Shown one piece after another: positions 58,955-64,000 of a DNA stretch of 64,000 nucleotides. Numbering within the stretch: the first letter of the stretch is position 1; each line of letters starts with the position of its first letter. Made by a program: the position numbers and the translations under genes. The notes below the pieces were generated by a model. The model ran no database searches, had not been told where the DNA came from, and saw only the letters and a list, made by a program, of their open reading frames with translations. The DNA lies in contig JACKHO010000004.1 in NCBI GenBank assembly GCA_020638955.1, forward strand, positions 496,001 through 560,000, given 5' to 3'. This stretch comes from Planctomycetaceae bacterium. Its GTDB lineage: Bacteria; Planctomycetota; Planctomycetia; Planctomycetales; Planctomycetaceae.

Positions 58955-60934
58955 CTAACCCTTAGGCGTGGCCAATGTTACCTTGAGTGGGATTTCTTCA
59001 CCATCCCGCAGAACCACGACGGTTACCTGCTGTCCCGGCTTGAATTTGCGGAGTGCCAAATCGAAGTCGTCCAGGCCACCCACGCGGTTCTCACCAATTC
59101 GAATAATGACATCGCCTCCCTTCAATCCGCCTTTCTCTGCCGGACTTCCTGCGGCGACTCCCGAAATGGCATAACCCTCTGCTTCGGTGCTGAAGTCCGG
59201 GATACTGCCGAAGTAGGGTCGACTGCCACTTCTCTGAAGCTGTGCCTGTCCCGCGATTTCAATGTAGTCGGGTCGTTGCGGTGCATTGAGCGTTTCGATG
59301 GCAATGCGTTCCACGAGCGTCACGATTTGATCCATACCGGCCGCATTGATGTTCTGCCAGTCGTCCGACGGACGGTGGTAGTCTGTGTGAATGCCGGTAA
59401 AGAAGTGCAGGACCGGGATTTTCTTGGCATAGAACGAAGAGTGGTCGCTCGGACCGAATCCTTCCGGCTTCTTGATGATTTCCAACCCCAGGTCGGCGGA
59501 CATCGACTCGACTTCCTGCTCCCAGACCGAGGACGTCCCGGTCCCGAATACCGTGAGCTTTTCGTCATTGGTCAAGCGGCCAATCATGTCCATGTTGAGC
59601 ATGGCGACGGTGCTCTCCAGCGGAAACACGGGATTCTTCACGTACTCCGCCGATCCCAGCAGGCCTCGCTCTTCGCCCGTAAAGGCGATGAACACGAGAC
59701 GGCGACGGCGTTCCTGCAACTTCCCGAGACGTCGAGCAAGTTCGAGCAACCCGGCGGTGCCAGAAGCGTTGTCGTCAGCGCCGTTGTGGATTTCGTGAAC
59801 ATTGGGCAGGAACGAACCTTCGCCGCCGTATCCCAAATGGTCGACGTGGGCACCGATGACGACGGTCTCGTCAGCGAGATCACCCTTCCCTTCCAGTACG
59901 CCAAGGACATTTTTGACGGGCCGCTTGATGACTTCGAGCGAAGCCTGGCCTGTCGTACGCCAGCCTTTCAATTCCTGGCTGACCGGCGCGGCCTTGTTGT
60001 CGATTTCATTTTCCAAATCCTGCAGCGTCTTCCCAAGGGCTGGTTGCAGGAGTGCATCACAGGACTTTTGTGCGATGTGGAATATGGGGAACGAGCGACC
60101 GCTGCGGGTACCGCCATAGCCGAACTCCATGAGGACGTCGGCACTGTGATCTTTCAACAGTTCTTCGACCTGCTTGAGGTGTGTGGAGTCATCTTTCAGT
60201 CGCTGCAAGGCGGGGGGCAGGTCGCCGTTGGAATCGCCGACGGTAATGACATTCTCGACCGAAGCGAGGAGTTTTTCGCGGGCGGCGTCTCGTTGTTGTT
60301 CCAGTTCCTGCCGTTCTGAAAGGCCGGTAAAGTGGTCGTTGACGAAAATAACCGCCGCCGCACCTCGGCTGAATGCATGGCTTACTTTTGTGGAAAGTGC
60401 CGCATGACGCGAAATCCCGTGGCCCGAGGCAAAAGCGCTGTCGGCGTTTCCCTGAAGTGGTGTCCGCCGCAGAATGAGCACGACTTTGTCTTTGACATCG
60501 ACGCCGGCATATTCGTCGAATTCCAGTTCCTTGTCCTCAATGCCGTAGCCGACAAACACAATCGGAGCATCGATTTTCCCGGCTGCTCCAAAGGAACAGG
60601 TGCGGAAGTCTGCATCGAGGGCCAAATCAATTTGCTTACCGTCAGGTCCGACGAAACTCAGGGTGTTCGGTTCCGTGAGCTGGGCGCCATCCGTCACTTC
60701 GAATTCCTGGAAGGGATCGCCTCCAGCCCGCGTGACGTCAAGTCCCGCCTGCTGGAACACTTCCGCGACATATGCGGCCGCCTTTTCGAGTCCCTCGGTG
60801 CCGACTCCGCGGCCCTCCAGTTCGTCCGACGCGAGGTATTTCACATCGTTCAACAGCCGCTGGGCTCCCGGTGAAAGCTCTTCCGCTGCCAGGGGGGATG
60901 CCAAAACTGCACAAGCAAGAAGTGTGCGAAACAT
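58955..60934 (-). CDS. Exported M28 aminopeptidase with PA and PDZ domains
   Basis: A 659-residue protein with a Sec signal (MFRTLLACAVLASPLAAEE). Order: N-terminal LASDELEGRGVGTEGLEKAA; a PA (protease-associated) insert about 130-330 (GYGIEDKELEFDEYAGVDVK, SRGAAAVIFVNDH); the M28 metal core with AHVDHLG, NGADDNASGTAGLLE, FIAFTGEERGLLGS, NMDMIGRL and HTDYHRPSDDW (two zinc sites complete); and a C-terminal PDZ (YAISGVAAGSPAEKGGLKGGDVI). Expected to release N-terminal amino acids from peptides in the periplasm. A 347-codon plus-strand frame over it is antisense shadow. It is divergent from the long coiled-coil gene. Confidence 0.95.
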   Translation of the reverse strand: MFRTLLACAVLASPLAAEELSPGAQRLLNDVKYLASDELEGRGVGTEGLEKAAAYVAEVFQQAGLDVTRAGGDPFQEFEVTDGAQLTEPNTLSFVGPDGKQIDLALDADFRTCSFGAAGKIDAPIVFVGYGIEDKELEFDEYAGVDVKDKVVLILRRTPLQGNADSAFASGHGISRHAALSTKVSHAFSRGAAAVIFVNDHFTGLSERQELEQQRDAAREKLLASVENVITVGDSNGDLPPALQRLKDDSTHLKQVEELLKDHSADVLMEFGYGGTRSGRSFPIFHIAQKSCDALLQPALGKTLQDLENEIDNKAAPVSQELKGWRTTGQASLEVIKRPVKNVLGVLEGKGDLADETVVIGAHVDHLGYGGEGSFLPNVHEIHNGADDNASGTAGLLELARRLGKLQERRRRLVFIAFTGEERGLLGSAEYVKNPVFPLESTVAMLNMDMIGRLTNDEKLTVFGTGTSSVWEQEVESMSADLGLEIIKKPEGFGPSDHSSFYAKKIPVLHFFTGIHTDYHRPSDDWQNINAAGMDQIVTLVERIAIETLNAPQRPDYIEIAGQAQLQRSGSRPYFGSIPDFSTEAEGYAISGVAAGSPAEKGGLKGGDVIIRIGENRVGGLDDFDLALRKFKPGQQVTVVVLRDGEEIPLKVTLATPKG

Positions 60935-61189
60935 ATGTCGATCCGGTCTTAATCGTTGAGATTCAAGTTACCTTTGTTTGAGCATCATAGCCGTGTCATC
61001 GAATTTCGAAACGTTTACGGCCATTTTTGGGGGTGGCAAATTGGATCGACTTTCAAATTTCTGTCGTTTGTCAGCGATTTTGAGGTTGACCGTGACAATG
61101 GATCAGCCGTTTTTGTAATGTATGGCCTGCAGGGGAGTTGGATTGCGCGCCCTGCTTTTCGTCTTTGCACATCAGGACCAGCAAACGCC

Positions 61190-64000
61190 ATGGCGACAAA
61201 TTCGATCCAACTGCCGGACAATCTGCGGCAAGAATTGCTGAAACTTCGTGGACGTCTCCGAGGACTGGCCGTTGCCAGCGGCGTGGGCATTACACTCGTG
61301 GTTGCGGCAGTCTTGCTGGTCGTCGCACTCGGTGTCGACTGGATGTGGGATCTGCCACTGACAGTCCGCGTGAGCATGTTGTGGGCAGGAATTGGCGTCA
61401 CCATTGTGACGGGGCTGTGGACCATTCTCCGTCCGTTGATGCGAAACATCGAACTGAACGAACTCGCTGCACTCGTCGAGAATGCGAACCCCGAACTGCA
61501 GGAGCGGTTGCTGACGGCTGTCGAACTATCGCGATCTGACGTCGAGGAAGGGGAAGTCGGTTCGGCCATTATGCGCGAATGGATGCTGAAGGAGACGCTT
61601 TCGCAAACGAAAGAAATCGATTTCGGTGAAGCAGCCGACTCCCGACCCGCCATGAGACGCTGCTGGATGGGAAGTGCTGCCCTGCTGGCAATGGTGCTCC
61701 CCATGATTTTTGCGACGAACGCCTATGCGCTTTTGCTGTCGCGGTTCTTTAATCCCTGGGGGAACTACGAGCGTCTCGACAATTTGATCCTCGAAGTTGT
61801 CGAGGGAGACCGAATGGTCGCGAAAGGGAGCGACGTGGAAATCCGCGTGCTGCCACACTGGCAATTCTCCGAGCAAGAGGAATTGCCTGAAACGGGATGG
61901 CTCACCTGGCAGAATGATACCGGCGACGCCGACCAGCGACGGCTCGACTGGGATGAGGAAGATGGAACGTACGTCGCCGTCATGCCGCACGTTTTCAAGG
62001 GATTTGATTATTACGTGTCGGTTGATCGTGCCCGGTCCCGCATGCATCACATTGAAGTCGTGGAAGCACCGGCGATTGGCGCGTTCGCACTCAACCTGCA
62101 GCCCCCGGCGTACACGGGAGAGCCGGCATCGCACCTCGATGGAGCACTCGGTGAAGTTGTTGTGCTGGAGCAAACCGTGGTGAACGTGTCCATTGAGTTC
62201 AACAAGCCGATTGAGTCGGCAGAACTTGTCTGGTTGGATCATTCCGTAACGGACGACGCGTCAGGAGCGATTGAGTCGATGACGACTCCGCTGGAACTCG
62301 ATTCATCGCGAACTGCCGCAACTGTGGAGCACGTCGCGGAACTGGATGGTTTGTACGGTCGCTACTTCGTGAGAGCGGTGGACGAAAACGGGCTGGAGAC
62401 CGAACCTGTTCCTGTGCGGCGACTCACTGTTACCCCGGACGAGGCACCGTTCGTTGCATTTCTTGACGGAGAAGATGCCGCGGAAGCTCGGCCCGATGAC
62501 GTTGTCGAAATCCCAGTTGGTGCCATGGATGACTTCGGCGTCGCCAAAATGGAATTGCACTACTCATTTATCAAAGCCGGCGGCATTGAAGAATCCGGGT
62601 TCCTGGAAGTTCCAGCAAACGAATTGGGACAAGCGGTTGACCATGTCTTCGCGTTTGACCTGACACCGCTCAAGCTGAACTCGGGCATGAATGTGACCAT
62701 TCGTGCCCGGGCCGTTGACGAGCGTCCCGTTCCTGAACCGAACGAGTCGTGGACGGATATGCGGTTCCTTCAGATTAAAGATGATGCCGTTCCTTATGGC
62801 GAAAAGTCACTGGAAGAAAAGCAGCAGCAGTTGCTCGACGTGCTGAAGAAGCTCGAACAGGAACTGCGCGACGAGGCCACGCAGGCACGCGAACTGAAGA
62901 AAGATGCCCAGGCCGATCAGGCCCAGCAGCTGGAATGGGACGACGCAGAAAAGGTGGCCACATTGGAACAGCGTGCCGACATGGCCCGCCAGCAGATTGA
63001 GCAAATCGGGGCGCTGTTGCAGGCGAATCCGCTGCTCAGCAAGCTGGGAGAACGAGTACAGAAGGCTGTCGAAGAACATTTGGAACCGGCTGCGACCGAC
63101 CTGGATGAAGCCGCTGCGGCGCAATTGCCGGACAAACCTCAGCAGTTCGAAGAAGCTGCCGCTCACTTGGATCAAGCAGCCAATGAGTTGGGAGAGTTTC
63201 AGCGAGAGTTTGAGAAATTGGCCGAACTACAGCGGGACTTGCTGGAATTGAATCGCCTCGGTGCGCAAACGGAACGATTGGCCGAGCAGGTCGAGAGCCT
63301 CGAAGAACGGCAACGTCAGTTCCAGGAGCCTCTCCCCAATGGAGACATGCCGCCACAACCAACGGAACGGCAGGCGGAGCAGTTCGAGCAGGATCGACAG
63401 CTCGCTGAAGAAAACCGTGAACGTATCGAGAACGACCTCGAAAACCTGCTGAAGGAACGGCCTGAACTCGTGCAGGCCGCGCGGGATGCCCTGACTCAAC
63501 AATTGAACGACCTCGCGAATCGAGCTGATCAACTGGCTGCCGAACAGGATCCGCTGGCCGACGCCATTCGCCGTAACGCAGAAGAAGCGGCCCAGCGAGC
63601 CCAGCCACAAAGAGAAGGCCAGGAACAACTGGCCGAGCAAATTCGCAACCTCAACGCCGACGTGAACGCGCAGGCTGATGAACAACCGGTCGTTCCGCTG
63701 GATCAGTCTGCCTTGGACGAAGCAATGAAGGCCCTGGAAAACGGTGATCTTCAGGCAGCCGCGGAGAATCAGGAGCAGTTGGCCAAAGAACTTGAGCGCC
63801 TCGCCGACGCACTGGAAAAAAATCAACAATTGCCTTCCGATCCGCAACAGGCCGCTCAGGAACTCGCACGCCGCCAGGAAGCAGTCCGTGATCAAATTGC
63901 TGAACTGGGGAAAGGTGAAAACACGCCGCCAGAAGAGGCCGCCGAAGCGGCTCGCAATTTGGCGAGCGAAGAAGCCGCGCTGCAGGTGGCAGCCGGTCAA
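61190..64000 (+). CDS. Long membrane-anchored coiled-coil protein (DUF4175-like), cut by window edge
   Basis: An open frame of 937 codons from ATG 61190 to the window end. Two hydrophobic segments lie near the N-terminus (GITLVVAAVLLVVALGVDWM; then MLWAGIGVTIVTGLW), followed by a cytoplasm-side helical stretch, a third segment (GSAALLAMVLPMIFA), then an Ig-like or beta-rich exoplasmic part (about 190-530) and from about residue 540 an extremely Gln/Glu/Ala-rich coiled coil without break to the edge. The layout resembles DUF4175-type proteins found beside MoxR/vWA gene clusters, but no such gene is visible here. Function unknown. Confidence 0.85.
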   Translation, partial: MATNSIQLPDNLRQELLKLRGRLRGLAVASGVGITLVVAAVLLVVALGVDWMWDLPLTVRVSMLWAGIGVTIVTGLWTILRPLMRNIELNELAALVENANPELQERLLTAVELSRSDVEEGEVGSAIMREWMLKETLSQTKEIDFGEAADSRPAMRRCWMGSAALLAMVLPMIFATNAYALLLSRFFNPWGNYERLDNLILEVVEGDRMVAKGSDVEIRVLPHWQFSEQEELPETGWLTWQNDTGDADQRRLDWDEEDGTYVAVMPHVFKGFDYYVSVDRARSRMHHIEVVEAPAIGAFALNLQPPAYTGEPASHLDGALGEVVVLEQTVVNVSIEFNKPIESAELVWLDHSVTDDASGAIESMTTPLELDSSRTAATVEHVAELDGLYGRYFVRAVDENGLETEPVPVRRLTVTPDEAPFVAFLDGEDAAEARPDDVVEIPVGAMDDFGVAKMELHYSFIKAGGIEESGFLEVPANELGQAVDHVFAFDLTPLKLNSGMNVTIRARAVDERPVPEPNESWTDMRFLQIKDDAVPYGEKSLEEKQQQLLDVLKKLEQELRDEATQARELKKDAQADQAQQLEWDDAEKVATLEQRADMARQQIEQIGALLQANPLLSKLGERVQKAVEEHLEPAATDLDEAAAAQLPDKPQQFEEAAAHLDQAANELGEFQREFEKLAELQRDLLELNRLGAQTERLAEQVESLEERQRQFQEPLPNGDMPPQPTERQAEQFEQDRQLAEENRERIENDLENLLKERPELVQAARDALTQQLNDLANRADQLAAEQDPLADAIRRNAEEAAQRAQPQREGQEQLAEQIRNLNADVNAQADEQPVVPLDQSALDEAMKALENGDLQAAAENQEQLAKELERLADALEKNQQLPSDPQQAAQELARRQEAVRDQIAELGKGENTPPEEAAEAARNLASEEAALQVAAGQ

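Noticed and set aside
59276..60319. 347-codon plus-strand open frame
   Set aside because: It runs antisense to the M28 peptidase core, whose metal motifs are complete; the plus-strand product has no recognisable pattern.
1..64000. tRNA, rRNA, CRISPR arrays and classical IS elements
   Set aside because: Looked for on both strands; no cloverleaf with TTCGAAT-type arm, no regular spacer repeats and no transposase or integrase motifs were seen.

Overview
The window looks like chromosomal DNA of a Planctomycetota bacterium, probably from the Planctomycetales side. The evidence is a set of protein families typical of that phylum: a DUF1552 protein followed directly by a large CxxCH protein of the DUF1587/1592/1588/1585 type, a broken DUF1501 gene, a TPR protein ending in two RNA polymerase alpha-CTD-like modules, a fused thioredoxin/CxxCH/PDZ protein, many secreted hydrolases with Tat or Sec signals, and a PPi-type phosphofructokinase. 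No rRNA, tRNA, CRISPR array, phage or transposase gene was seen. Genes lie on both strands, mostly singly or in pairs.

Layout. 0-9.5 kb is housekeeping: ddl (cut by the window edge), mnmA, a Ser/Thr kinase, a secreted beta-helix protein, rph, a NagA-like deacetylase and sucB. At 9.6-11.4 kb sits an AT-richer, translationally coupled pair, a nucleotidyltransferase and a metal-site TIM barrel, which is one of the best candidates here for an undescribed module. 11.6-16.8 kb carries secreted enzymes (PhoD-like phosphatase, alpha/beta-hydrolase), a cupin, TspO and a tandem-Dabb lipoprotein. 16.8-19.6 kb holds two adjacent minus-strand genes (DUF1501 and thioredoxin/CxxCH/PDZ), both broken by several indels, unlike everything else in the window. 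19.7-22.4 kb holds two tandem secreted paralogues of identical length, each made of two copies of one module.

22.7-36 kb has miaB, a FliA/WhiG-type sigma factor, an S9 peptidase, an SGNH hydrolase, a zeta-toxin-like kinase overlapping a small putative antitoxin, folP, larE, PPi-PFK and the TPR/alpha-CTD protein. 36-45.5 kb has punA and rodA (convergent and overlapping), a Spx/ArsC-like protein, PPK2, a DJ-1/PfpI protein, an EamA transporter, a Ycf46-like AAA ATPase and a membrane-anchored coiled-coil protein with a phage tail-collar-like C-terminus. 45.8-51.5 kb is an export cluster (DUF1552, PSD1-type cytochrome, PhoD-like). 51.7-64 kb has a PTP-like phosphatase, a ParB-like mini-protein whose ribosome binding site lies inside a perfect palindrome, scpB, an AlkA-type glycosylase coupled to PcrA/UvrD, a sugar epimerase, an M28/PDZ peptidase and the start of a very long coiled-coil membrane protein that runs off the window.

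Repeats: two copies of a ~140-bp MITE-like element with GTAGGGTG/CACCCTAC ends, two copies of a short palindromic repeat, two copies of a GTGGGTA-rich repeat and one long imperfect hairpin element, all intergenic. Functions are assigned from motifs read by eye; no database search was run.
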